Source: Azolla caroliniana
Lineage: Eukaryota; Polypodiophyta
DNA length: 64,000 bases
Direction of reading: 5' to 3'
Assembly: GCA_043228905.1 (NCBI GenBank)
Contig: JBHGNT010000008.1
Coordinates: forward strand, 12,772,001 to 12,836,000
Under the pieces are notes generated by a model. That model saw only the letters and a list, made by a program, of their open reading frames with translations, was not told the origin of the DNA and did no database searches. The position numbers and the translations under genes were made by a program. The stretch's first letter is position 1. Every line of letters begins with the position of its first letter. Below are positions 43,296 through 54,339 of this stretch, one piece after another.

Positions 43296-46205
43296 ATGCA
43301 AAGAGAAAAACCCTCACGCATCGAGACCTTCTCCTTTCGCGAACCAAGGAGAACAGACGCAGACAAACGCGTGAAGATCAATCGAAGAGAGCTCGTGCAC
43401 AGAGAACCCCCTCACTCAGAACTTTCTCTCTCACACTCCCTCCACCGTCAAACCTCGCCAACGCTCTCCGACCTCAACGCAGAGATGGACTGCCAAACAC
43501 TGTCTGAAGCCGCCAAGAAATGGCTACGGCAACACGGATTGGAGGGTTTCTTGACGATCATGGAGGCGGCGCCACACAAGGAGGCCGAAAAGATTATCAA
43601 AGACATTGACACCGAGCTGATCACGGAGGAAGCGATCCGTGCGTTAACAGGCCTTCCGGAGGGGGGCATCTACACGATCGACAATCCTACCTCTCAGCAG
43701 CTCATCAAATATTTCAGTGAGTATTCTCTTGCCAGCAAGGGCTACAGGACACAGGGCGGCGAAGATATGTTATTCCGCGAAATTGCTCGTGTACTTCATG
43801 AGTTCGGCGCCGGTGCTAATCGCCGACGGATTGTGCGCGGCTATTGATACCGTAAGAGTTAGGCAAAGAAGGCCGGAAAATATGGCATGCGGTGACACAA
43901 TGGCTCACCCTATTGGCGCCACCTATCGAGCCCGTCCAGACCAAGAAACGGGGAAGAGCAATAGACGACACCCCGAAAGCTATTTCAAAACGGCAACAGT
44001 TGTTGGCCTCCGAGGCCACTAAGGGGAAGACGGCCGACGCAGAGAAGGCGGCAAAGGAGCGCGCCAGCCGGAAGCGGCCGACGGACACGCACGAGGAGAC
44101 ACCGGTACGGCCCCTGAAGAGCCCACTCCACCAACCGGTGCAACAAGAAACGGACATCCTGGCAACAAGAATGAATGCCGAGACTCAGGAGGAGGAAATG
44201 GAGGAAGAGCCTACGGAGCACCTCCAGCGGCGGCCGGTGAAGAGGACCGCAGAATCAGCTAGGAAGTGTTCGGACCCACAGAAGGATGGAACGCCCGCAA
44301 CCCACACTGAGAATCCCACGCCAAGGGAGGCACCGGAAGCGGTTCGGATGGAACTGGTCACAGAAGTCCCTGCACAACAGGAAGCACAGGCAAGCCCCGT
44401 AACTCAAGAGCCGGTTATACAAATGCCAACCTCCTCAGCCTGCCAAGAACAAGCAGAACAAGTGCGACTAGCCGAAACACAACCGGAACCTGAATGGCAA
44501 AGTGGTCAGCAGGTAGAGCCGAAATCGCCGCTCGACGCAGAAAGGCGGGACCAGCCACCGGCAAGTGAACCCATCAGTCAACTCGCCGTCCAGACGCAAC
44601 AACAGGGCACTAGCAGCCAATGGCTCTGGTGGATAGGAGAACAAATTGCCGGAGTAGTCGGATACGTAGAGGCAGAAGAACGAGCGCAGATGGAACGGTT
44701 GCTAGTCACAACCGATGAACTACAAACGGCCCGGTCAAGGATCCGGTACCTCGAACAAGACTTGGATCGGGTCACAGAAGACATGGCCAAAATGGCCTTA
44801 ACCGCAACACAAATCCAAGCACCGGTGACTCTGGTGGATGTACATATGAATAAGACCCCGGAGACAGAAACTGTTCCGGAGAAAGATGTGGCGCAAGCCC
44901 AAGAGCTTGCCGACTTAAGAGACGAACTTGCCGCACAAGAAGCATTACGGAGCCGCGAACGCGACTTGAAGAAGGCGGCTGAAGAAGAATTAAAGAAGAC
45001 TACTGAGAACCTCCGTCGGGCAGAGGAAAACCTGCGTAAAGGACATCAAGCTTACGACCGGCTAAAGGAGGAAAAAGAGAAATTGATGCAGGAGAAAGAC
45101 AAGTTGCGACGGATGGCGGAGACGGAAATTGAAAGGTTGAAGGAAGAACTCCGTCAACAGAAGGACCGGGAGGACCGTGCGCGCCGGCAGATAAACCAGA
45201 GGTTGAAGCAGAAGACCGATGATTTTGATCATCTGCACCGGGACTACAAGCAGCTGGAAGCGGAGTATAAGCAACAGCAGGAAAGGATGGCTGAGCTCCG
45301 GCAAGAAGTTGATAGGGCCGCAACGGCACTCGCCGACGAACGAGCTGAGAATTCAAAGCTATTGGAGGAAGCGACGATGGACCGGATGGAGCTCCACAAG
45401 CAGAACCATGAAGAAAAGGAAAGGGCGACAATGGTGTTATAGAGGTTGCAAACAACCTATCAAAGTCAATTGTCGCATTATAGGGAGTAGGAGGCGGACA
45501 TGGTCAGAATCATCAAGCAATTGAAAGAGGAGCAACAAGCCGCGGAGAACAAATCACGGATGGAAACCAAACGGATCCAATGCATCCTCCGGGCATGGCT
45601 CACCAAGACCAAACGCTTGATTGACGAGAGCTTTGTGCGATGGTGGACGAAATGGGCGCAGAATACGGCGGAACTCCAATTGCTTAGGGCGGACGTGGAA
45701 AACCGACGGAAGGAGGGTGACGACTGTTATACGCTGACATCGGAGGACTTCACCGCCATAAGGGATGAGCTGGCCGAAGATTTCATAGCCCTGGCGGATG
45801 AAAAGTTGGTGCAGGTCCGACAACTCATAGCTCAACTGGACGACGATCGGCTGGAGGCTCAAATCCAGTTTGAGAGCTATGAGCGGTCCCGGCTTCGGGA
45901 AGAAAAAGCAAAGAAAGCGGCAACGGTCAACCTTAGTGATGAGGAACCGTCACCGGTACAAGGACCAGACGGGGACCAGGCCGGGGTCGGTCAGCCAGCG
46001 ACAACTCCGATGGAGGAAACAACGAAGGAAACGCCAGTGCCAGAGCGACAAACGGAGCAGCAGCCCCAAACGAAGAAGGCACAAACGGAGCAGCCACTGC
46101 AACAGCCACAAACGGAACAGTAGCCACAACAACAACAACAGATTCCCAACGAGCCATTGGAAATTCTGGAGCAAAGCATTCTGGACATTTTGGACGAAGA
46201 GTAGC
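43296..46205 (+). pseudogene. Ty3-C extra ORF: unknown N-terminal domain plus long coiled coil
   Basis: Located between integrase and the 3' LTR, same strand as pol. ATG in good context at 43485 (an earlier in-frame Met is at 43296). 43485-43847 encodes a compact helical domain (LSEAAKKWLRQHGLEGF, RALTGLPEGGIYTIDNP). The frame shifts near 43850, then 43892-45442 is open: Pro/Gln/Thr-rich to about 44600, then WLWWIGEQIAGVVGYVE, then roughly 270 residues of Glu/Lys/Arg heptad repeats. After stops at 45440 and 45488, 45500-46123 continues coiled coil and ends in Gln/Pro-rich repeats. No signal peptide or convincing membrane anchor, so not obviously an envelope protein. I do not recognise the family; the GLPEG segment vaguely recalls plant transposon-associated domains. 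Confidence 0.6.
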
Positions 46206-46258
46206 AGGGCCGGATAATGGGTTTGACGTACAAGGTATTGTTCCACGGGCGTGCCATG

Positions 46259-46695
46259 TGTTACCCGGTCGACAAGAAGGCTTAAGGATGTCCAGACCAG
46301 AGTGTGAAAGGAATAGTTTATTTAGGAACAGTTGTCATTATTTTATTAATATGGACGGACGGACCGGAATCGGTATGCCGATCCGGATCCGGACCGATTC
46401 CGAATAGGTGCCGGTTGGCACCGTTTTGTACTTCACACCGGAGACCTATATAAAGGCCCGGTTACAATGTAATTGACAGCGGATAATTAATAGAACTTAT
46501 TGCCTTAACCTTTTCGTATTGATTACCGTTCTGTACTCATTGTTATATCTTACACGTGTTAATGACGTATTACTAAGTAACCAATTAAGGTCTAATTAAG
46601 CATTGTGTCGTAAGTCATCTTGCCGTAACACCCTTTGGTGAAGTGTCTTAAGTGGACACCCTGTGTTAGGCTGTTGTCCGGCCCTAGGATTAACA
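46259..46695 (+). repeat. Probable 3' LTR of Ty3-C
   Basis: Begins TGTTA and ends TAACA, with a good TATA box (CTATATAAAGG, about 46445-46456). The boundaries rest on these ends alone, since no second copy is in the window and no clean polypurine tract precedes it. Confidence 0.5.
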
Positions 46696-48268
46696 ACATC
46701 AGATGGATGTCAAGAATGTGTTCCTGCAAGGTGAGCTTGAGGAATAGGTGTACATGGTACAACCCCTCGGATTTCACTCCGGAATGAACACTTCGGCGGT
46801 CTGCCAGTTGAAGAAGTTCCTTTACGAACTAAAGCAAGCCCCATGTGCCTGGAACGCGAAGATCACGCAATGATTGCGTCGGATGGGCTTTGCAACGTCA
46901 AAATCAGACTCCTCATTGTTCATCCGGAAAGGTCTACTCGGGCCGGTTAGCATTTTACTTTATGTTGATGACTTGGTCATCACCGGCGCCACCCTAGGTG
47001 AGATTGACCGCGTGAAGCTCCGCTTGCGGCATCATTCGACATGAAGGATCTGGGGAACCTTCACTACTTCCTCGGGATCGAAGTGATTCGCACCCCCGAA
47101 GGCATACTGATCAGCCAACGGCATTACGTGCTGAGTATGCTCTTCAAATTCGGGATGGCCAACTGTAAGTCCGTCTCGACTCCTCTGTATAGAACCGTCA
47201 AGCTTTGCCCCAATTCCAGAAAGGTATGCGACCTGACGAGGTTCCAACAGATAGTCGGAAGCCTTATATACTTGACCATCACCCGACCAGATCTCAGCTA
47301 CCCGGTCGATTAGTCAGTTCATGGTGTGACCTATTGAGGAGCACCTTTAGTGTGTGCAACGCGTACTGTGATACGTAAGTGGCACTAAGGACGGGGGGCT
47401 ACTATATCGGACCGGTACTGCCCCGCAGTTGGTTAGCTACACCGATGCCGACTGGGCCGACAACATCACCGATCCTCGATCCACATCCGGTTTCGCGTTC
47501 TCCCTTGGGAGTGTCGCTATCGCGTGGAGTAGCAAGAAGCAGCCGATAGTTGCGTTGTCGAGCACCGAAGCCAAGTATAGAGGAGCGGCTGTTGCGACAT
47601 GCGAAGCCATATGGTTGAAGCGACTACTTAAGGATCTACAGGTGGACTCGGTATCCGATCCAATGACAATCTACTGCGACAACCTCAACAACATCCAACT
47701 AGCAAAGAACCCTGTCTTCCACGCCCGAACTAAGCACATATAGGTGCACTACCCTTTCGTCTGTGAGCGCGTTCTCTCTGGTGAAGTCGGACTTCAGTAT
47801 GTTCTAACGGATCGGCAGACCGCCGACATCTTCACCAAGCCTCTTGGTTTGGACAAGTTGCAACAATTCTCGGGTGCACTTGGGTTGCGTCACCTCGATG
47901 TGCCGAACTTGAGGGGGAGAGACGTCCTGAATGAGGGGAGAGAAGTTCCGAAAGACCGTGACACCGAGTCGGATGACGATTTCGATTTCGGATCGGCTGA
48001 AGAAGCCGAGGGGGGATCTGCGGAAGATTCCGAAAGTGGACATAAGGGGAGCAGTCGAAAGAAAGAACCGAAGCCAACCAAGCATGGGGGAGACAAAGAC
48101 ATCAAGGGAGAGAAGGCCAAAGACAAGTTGGAAACAACCAACTCAGACGACAGCGAAAACCGATCGGAGGAGGCCGAGTCAGTTCAGATGTTTGATTCGG
48201 AGGACGCCGAATCAACTAAGGGCCAAGCAGAAGAGAAGGCAACAGAAGAAGCGCCAACACCGCGATAA
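46696..48268 (+). pseudogene. Ty1-4 RT/RNase H with open acidic C-terminal extension
   Basis: RT fragment with stops (near 46747 and 46873) and frame changes; YVDD is present near 46961-46972. 47041-47313 and 47429-47743 hold the RT thumb and RNase H (TDADWADN, SSTEAKYRGA). 47744-48268 is open for 174 codons: QTADIFTKPLGLDKL, the normal copia end, then about 115 extra residues very rich in Asp, Glu, Lys and Ser (ESDDDFDFGSAEEAEG, ENRSEEAESVQMFDSEDAES). The same extension is seen, frameshifted, in Ty1-3. Confidence 0.85.
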
Positions 48269-48417
48269 CAACGGAGCTGAGCACGCAAGCCGAACGGAAG
48301 GGTCGAGGAGCGCGGAATCAAACAGGTCGAGGAGCGCGAACAAGGCATGAAACTAGAAGGATCTAGAGCGTAGATCCGGAAGAGCGGATGGAACCTCAAG
48401 TTGAGCTTGAGGGGGAG

Positions 48418-48745
48418 TGTTGAGATACAAGCTCAACATTGGCCGGATTAGTTGTCCAAGCCAAGAACCGGATCGGTTGGGATCGATCGGTTAGGCCGGA
48501 CCAGTGCGTAAACCTGTGCGCAGACCGGTGTGCAATGAGAAGTCGTAGCGGTGCATAAACCGCGAGGCCGTTGGAAAGATATTCCGTGTAGGAATATATT
48601 TTGGGAGTTAGTGTAGAGCTCACTTATGAGCATTGAAGTATGTGTCAGTACTTCTAACAGTCCATATGGACTTTTATAAAAGTGCTCACTGAGCACATTC
48701 TATGTATAGAATGAGTATTATTTTTGAATTGGTTTTTGTGTACAT

Positions 48746-48787
<42 letters not shown>

Positions 48788-48874
48788 CCGTGTACTGTGT
48801 ATATTCAAGCTCTCCATTAAACCTATGTTTCTGTGTTCAGTTTTCTATTACTTCCGTACGCTATTCTTTTTACA
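48418..48874 (+). repeat. 3' LTR of Ty1-4
   Basis: 457 bp, TGTTGAG...TTTACA. TATAAAAG followed by GTGCTCACTGAGCAC (48682-48696). Contains a (CT)n tract of about 18 units (48750-48785) where Ty1-3 has a shorter CT-rich stretch. Confidence 0.92.
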
Positions 48875-49325
48875 ATTATTGAAAAGATAGGACCAGGTAG
48901 TTGCCTTTGTAACTGTGAGTGAGAGAGTGAGAGTGTAACTCTGTAGCCGTTTGTCAAACGAAGAAGAACTCGAGGTTGTTGCCTCCGAGTTCCGTATTTT
49001 GTACTTCCTCTCTACTATAGTGACCTGTTTTCTCGGGGTTAGTTGACCCCAGTGGTTTTTCCCATTTCAGGTTTTCCACGTAAAATATCGGTGTCTTTGT
49101 GTCTTCACGTTTTTTTGTCTGTGTACTAGTTCTTGCTTTTCTTCACACGAAAATGAACGTGAAACTGGTTGTCGCCGGTTGAATCCTAACACAAGAAGCA
49201 ATTGATAGTCGCACTGTTGAGCACGGAGGCTGAATACAGGGGCACGATAGTCGTTGCATGCGAAGCCGTATGGCTGAAGCGCATACTAAAGGATCTGGTC
49301 ATACCCAAGGATGAAATTGCCTGAC
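48875..49325 (+). pseudogene. LTR-like remnant and Ty1 RNase H fragment
   Basis: 48875-49190 resembles a copia LTR 3' part (GA-rich stretch, the CCCATTTCAGGTTTTCCACG segment, ending CCTAACA). It is joined directly to 49191-49325, which reads KKQLIVALLSTEAEYRGTIV and AVWLKRILKDL, a Ty1 RNase H fragment. The Ty3-D RT begins without a gap at 49326. Confidence 0.6.
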
Positions 49326-52021
49326 AAATCAAGGAATACTTGAGGATGGGACACATCCGGTACAATAAATCTCCATGGGGAGCTCCCGTCATCTTAGCCA
49401 AGAAGAAGGATGGAACTTGTCGAATGTGTGTGAATTACAAAGGTTTGAATAAACTCACCATTCGCAATTCCTACCCTTTGCCTCATTCTGATGACTTGAT
49501 AGATAGACTCCAAAGTGCAAGATATTTTACTAAGATAGACTTGTGCACTGGCTATCATCAGATCAAGGTTTCAGAAGAAGATGTTTCCAAAACAGTTTTC
49601 CGAACTCGTTATGGTCATTATGAGTTTCAGGTTCTACCATTTGGGTTGACTGATGCTCCAGCCACATTCCAACAATTGATGAATGATATATTCAAAGATC
49701 ATCTTGGTGATTTCGTGGTCATATTCCTTGATGATATCATGGTATATAGTAATACATTTGAGGATCATGTGCATCATGTCTGAATAGTTTTGGACAAGCT
49801 TCGCGAATACAAGCTATTTGCCAAACTATCTAAATGTGATTTCTTTCAAAAGGAGATTACGTATCTTGGACACCACATATCTAGGTCGGGTGTGTCTATT
49901 GATAAATCTAAGATAGAAGCAGTATTAATTTGGCCACGACCTTCAAATGTTAAGGACCTACGATCTTTCTTAGGATTTGTTGGATTCCTAAGAAGATCTC
50001 TTCAAAACTATTCATCCTACACTGCACCATTTACAGACCTATTGAAGGGTATTACAAGAAAGTCCACTAAACCTATTGAGTGGAATGCCTCTCTTGAAGA
50101 AACCTTCAATAAGTTGAAGTCATTAATTATGAATGCACCTACTTTAGTTATACCTTATCCTAATCAAACATTTGAAGTTGAGACAGATGCAAGTGATTAT
50201 GCTATTGGGGCTACATTATTTCAAATTGGGAGACCCATTGCTTTTGAAAGCAAAACATTGGATTCTGCCCAAAGAAATTACTCGGTTCAAGAAAAAGAAT
50301 TATTTGCTATTATTTACGCCTTAAAGAAATGGCGACATTATTTGTATGGTAGTAAATTTACAATTTTAACGGATCACAAATCCTTGCAATACTTCCTCTC
50401 TCAAAGAATTTTGAGGGTCGAAAGGCAAGATGGGCGGAGTTGATGCAAGACTTTGATTTCGAAATAAAATATCGAAAAGGGGCTTTGAATTCCGTTGCAG
50501 ATTCCCTGAGTCATATTCCAAAAATTAATGCCCTAAGTTTCGTGGAATTTAACGACGACTTATTTGATTTTATCCGGGGTAAACAAAAATACCTTGATGA
50601 CAGAACATTTTCGAAGTTTTGGAAGAGAGCTGAAACAAGTATTGACGTCAATCATGGAACCACATCTACCCCGAAGAACCTTTACTATGTTGCAAATGGG
50701 TTATTGTACCGCAATAGTAAGGTTTGCATACCACACATAAAGAATAAAATTCTGTATGAATGTCATGATACCACTTTTGTTGGACATCCAGGTGTGCAAA
50801 AAACATTAGCTTTGATTAAAGCTAGGTTTTCCTGGCCAAAAATGAAACTTGAGGTAGAGTCCTATATTATTCGTTGTCCACAATGTCAGGTCATTAAGGC
50901 TGAGCGACAGAAAAAGCTGGCTTATTGCAACCTCTCGATATTCCAACTGAAAAGTGGCAAAGTATATCCATGGATTTCATAGTTGGATTACCTCGTTCCG
51001 TTGAGGGAAATAATGCCATTTGGGTGGTTGTTGATCGGCTTACCAAGATGGCAAGATTCATTCCAACAAAATCCACAATTACTGCAAAGCAATTGTCTAT
51101 TAAGTTTATTAAACATCTTTATAGTTTATATGGTCTACCGATGGAGATTGTAAGTGATCGAGACTCCAAGTTTACAAGTACATTTTGGTCAGAAGTTATG
51201 CAAAAACTGCAAACAACTTTGAGTCTCAGTTCTTCTAATCATCCTCAGTTAGATGGGCAGACTAAGAGACTGAATCAGATATTAGAGGATATGTTGAGAG
51301 CATATGTAGCACAAAAACACTCATTATGGGAGACTTACCTTCCTATGGTGGAATTTGCCTACGACGGCGCTAAGCGTACATCAACAAAATACAGTCCGTT
51401 CATGTTGATGTATGGTTATACGCCACGTCCTCCTATTGATGTTTTGTTTGATCTACATACTTTGGATAGTACAAAGAATTTTCTCTCTGATATGCTTGAA
51501 GCACATAAGTTGGCTGAAGAAAACCTTAGGATGGCACGGGACAGAAATGTCTTTTATGCAAATCATGATAGAAAACCAAGGGAATTTCACGTAGGAGAAC
51601 AGGTTTTTCTACGGGTTCCTAAGGACTCAGAAACATTGAGAATAGGACCATGTGCAAAATTAGCCCCACAGTATTGTGGACCATATAAAGTTTTAAAACG
51701 GATAGGTTCCAATGCTTATTGTTTGGATTTGCCTCCAATGTGATGGTTCATCCCGTATTCCACATGAGTCGATTAAAGGAGGCGATTGGTTATGATGATA
51801 ATGTTGTAACACCGTCTAATTTATTGACATTGGAGGATGATCATTTTCCTCCACATGAACTTGAGAAAATCCTCGATCATAGGTCTAGAAACCTAAGGTC
51901 AAAAGTTGTTCATCGCTATAAGGTTAAGTGGAAGGATAGATTGGAAGAAGACAGCACATGGGAAATTGAAGAGACATTACGCAAACATTTTCCTAACTTC
52001 CCATTGCAAGAGTGCAATTAA
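49326..52021 (+). pseudogene. Ty3-D Pol remains (RT, RNase H, integrase, chromodomain)
   Basis: 49340-49783: RT with FTKIDLCTGYHQI and the catalytic FLDDIMVYS. A stop at 49781 interrupts it. 49790-50443: RT thumb (LGHHISRSGVSIDKSKIEAV) and RNase H (TDASDYAIGATL, DHKSLQYF). Frame shift near 50420. 50440-50982: RNase H end, zinc finger (HDTTFVGHPG ... CPQCQ). Shift near 50930. 50925-51743: integrase core with D (MDFIVGLP) and D (VSDRDSKF), but the third catalytic residue is Lys (GQTKRLNQ, AAG at 51264-51266) instead of Glu. 51719-52021: HPVFHMSRLK and a chromodomain (RYKVKWKDRLEEDSTWE). Integrase would be inactive. Confidence 0.88.
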
Positions 52022-52038
52022 ACAGACGGGGGGGAGTA

Positions 52039-52431
52039 TGTAATGTTCATTGGTTTAGACGTAGTTATTAGGGGGCTATCATACTGTAATATCTGAGTTG
52101 TCAGCTTTATTTGACTGACCTAATGTGTGTCATAGGGTACCCCGCACATGATTGGTCAGGTAGATGTCATTTCATGGTCTAGGTCCTATAAATAGGGGAG
52201 ACTCTCCTTGGTTAGGGGAGCCCCATGAGTGGTTCAGACGAAGCTCTCTTTGATGTGGATTAGTCATCTACCAAGGTCCTGATGTGGAGATCCTAGCTGG
52301 TATGGGACAGATCGGGATTCCTCATTTGCACTGTCAACTCTGACGCAGGGCGGATGGGTGGTAACGCGTATTTTCAGTATGATTGTGTCATTTATATCTT
52401 TATTTTAGGATTAATGATCTTGGTTATTACA
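52039..52431 (+). repeat. 3' LTR of Ty3-D
   Basis: 393 bp, starting TGTAAT and ending ATTACA (6-bp terminal inverted repeat), directly after the polypurine tract. TATA box CTATAAATAGG near 52188. Confidence 0.75.
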
Positions 52432-52508
52432 GGTAGTATGTTATGTACACATAACGTTGGTGAGGGTACGTCACTAATATTTACATTAGTGAAGGGTGTG
52501 TTCACTAA

Positions 52509-52953
52509 TGTTAAAAAAGGGGGGCTAATGTGATTGGATAGAAGGAATGATAGGTGCATGCACTATCATGATTGGATAGAAGGAATGATAGGTGCACACA
52601 CTATCCTGATTTGGACAACCAATGAATGGAGACCCTTTTAGAAAGGCACATCTATTCAAGGGGCCTAGGAAAAGGTATAAATAGGAGGCTTAGCTACCCT
52701 CATAAGCACATTACGTCAGAAGGTTGTTGTCTTAGACACCGGTGGTGCGGGCTAGGCTTTCGTCTCGACGATTGTGTTTATCTCTTCCAAGGTATTAGTC
52801 ATCCTAATATCCGGTAGTATGGGATGTTAGTGGTAGGTTGGCTATGTCTAGATCATAACTCGCGAGTGGTCGGGTGGAATAGGTTCTTCTATCCAATCTA
52901 TTTTCCTTCTTTTACTTTAGTTTGGTCTATTGATTAGTAATAGACTCTTAACA
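52509..52953 (+). repeat. LTR-like sequence with a 40-bp tandem duplication
   Basis: A second AAAAAAGGGGGG polypurine tract (52513-52524) precedes a region with a TATAAATAGG box near 52677. TGTTAA (52509) and TTAACA (to 52953) may be its ends, but no target duplication is seen. Within it a 39-40 bp unit (TGATTGGATAGAAGGAATGA...) is repeated twice (52531-52608). Confidence 0.4.
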
Positions 52954-53026
52954 GACACACATGCTCTTTGAGTGTCTCAAATGATGTGTCAAGTTTTTCA
53001 TTGCAGAAAATTGGTTTGACATACTT

Positions 53027-53537
53027 TGTTAGTAACATGACATAGTGACGTCAAATACGTTGTTAGTGAGTATTAAACCTGCAACCTTACATCAACAAGA
53101 CATCATGCTCAACCATCTGGATATGAGCATGTATTTGTATATAATAGAGTATTGTATATTCTAGTATATATACATTGCAGAATATTCTAGAGCCTTTAGT
53201 GTATTCTAGACGGGTATATTCTAGAGATATTTGTCAGGTATATCCACAAGATACTCAATCTCAGAACTTGTATAAATACTTGTAACCTCCTTGGTCCCTT
53301 TCAAGGGATTCAACATCAATCATTGACACATCAATCTAGTATTCTCATTTCATGTTATATTGTCTCCTTCATCTTCATATTTGTCTTCATGCTCGCTAGT
53401 TAACCCTAGCTTCCTATGTTCATAGTCTTGTCACTCACAGGTTCTAGAGTTCCTAGCCTCGTCACATCCGGTTCCACTTATCGGTTGTAACCTCGTCATC
53501 CATGCTCCATCGTAGTCCATGGTTGGTGTGTCTGTGA
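53027..53537 (+). repeat. LTR-like copy, left arm of an inverted pair
   Basis: Starts TGTTAGTAAC; a TATAAATAC box lies near 53272; ends near GTGAC. It is the inverted counterpart of 53835-54294, very similar over about 340 bp. Near its start is an antisense tRNA-like segment (GAGTATTAAACC...GCTCAACC). GAATATTCTAGAG (near 53181) resembles a heat-shock element. Confidence 0.7.
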
Positions 53538-53834
53538 CCCCCACCAAAAAGTGAGTGGTTGTGACCCCCATCGGAACTATGAAGGTGAACGATCAACATC
53601 AATCCTTTTGATGAAGACAAGAAAAGGTCCTGAAAATGATGACGTCAAAGAAGACAAGGAAATGATGACGTCAAAGAAGACAAGGAAATGAAGACGATGA
53701 TGACGAGGAAGCCTCTCTAAAACCAAGGATGTTAATGAAGTTAACTTTGGAAGCAAGGATTGTGACGATGGTAACTCTCGAAGCAAGGGCGATCACGAAG
53801 ACGGGTGATGCTTCCAGTTGCAAGGGGTTCAAAC
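53538..53834. repeat. Block duplicated at 55120-55375
   Basis: Begins with GTGAGTGGTTGTGACCCCCA and continues through an Asp/Lys-codon-like GAAGAC-rich stretch to a GATGACGAAGACG-like end. The second copy is at about 55120-55375 in the same orientation, about 90 percent alike by eye. Probably an internal region of the LTR element. Confidence 0.75.
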
Positions 53835-54294
53835 TGTCACGTATACACCAACCGCAAACTCGGACAGAACACAAATAATAGGTTTACAAGAGTGGAACTT
53901 ATGAAGCTAGAAACGACACAAGAGCATGAAGACAGAGATGAAGAAGGACACAAGATGGAATGGAACAATAAGACTAGATTGATGTGTCAATGACTAGTGT
54001 TGATTTCCTTGAAAGGGACCAAGGAGGTTACACGTATTTATATAAGTTTTGAGATTGAGTATCTCTAGAATATACCTAACAAATATCTCTAGAATATACC
54101 ATAGAATATTTCTAGAATACACTAAAGGCTCTAGAATATTCTTGAATGTATATATGCTAGAATATACAATACTCTATTATAAACAGATACATGCTCATAT
54201 CTAGATAGTTGAGCATGATGTCTTGTAGATGTGAGGTTGTAGGTTCAATACTCATTAATCATGTATTTGACATCATTGTGTCGTGTCACTAACA
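53835..54294 (-). repeat. LTR-like copy, right arm of the inverted pair
   Basis: On the minus strand starts TGTTAGTGAC at 54294 and ends GTGACA at 53835. TATATAAAT lies near 54042-54034. Just inside the 3' end is GTTTGAACC (53834-53826), identical to the bases after the Ty3-B 5' LTR. Just outside the 5' end is GGGGAGTATAA, polypurine-like. The antisense tRNA-like segment has a D-stem GCTC/GAGC and GGTTCAATACTC as a B box. Confidence 0.7.
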
Positions 54295-54339
54295 TTATAC
54301 TCCCCTACGGTTGTCTTTTTGAAAGCATGGAGTTGGAGC

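Larger units (their letters stand above)
31270..46695 (+). mobile_element. Ty3-C: large Ty3/gypsy element with extra 3' ORF, split by Ty1-3
   Basis: Plus strand: gag (31399-33030), interruption by Ty1-3 (33031-39174), protease, RT, RNase H, integrase (to about 43079), then a second coding unit (43485-46205) and an LTR-like end (about 46259-46695). Without Ty1-3 and one target duplication it spans roughly 9.3 kb. A 5' LTR was not found: the left end abuts Ty1-2 RNase H. Stops and frameshifts occur in gag, RT, RNase H and integrase. Confidence 0.75.
46696..48874 (+). mobile_element. Ty1-4: 5'-truncated Ty1/copia element
   Basis: Starts abruptly within RT (HQMDVKN) and continues through RNase H, the acidic extension, a polypurine tract TTGAGGGGGAG (48407-48417) and the 3' LTR (48418-48874). 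Same family as Ty1-2 and Ty1-3. Confidence 0.88.
49326..52431 (+). mobile_element. Ty3-D: 5'-truncated chromodomain Ty3/gypsy element
   Basis: RT, RNase H, integrase and chromodomain on the plus strand, then a polypurine tract (GACGGGGGGGAG) and a 3' LTR (52039-52431). gag, protease and 5' LTR are missing. Base composition is more AT-rich than in Ty3-C, marking a separate lineage. Confidence 0.85.

Noticed and set aside
43892-45442. Envelope glycoprotein for Ty3-C
   Set aside because: Position fits, but no signal peptide, membrane anchor or Cys pattern; mostly coiled coil.
52441-52515. Palindromic CACTAAT/ATTAGTG words as a MITE
   Set aside because: Inverted repeats are only about 8 bp, with no target duplication.
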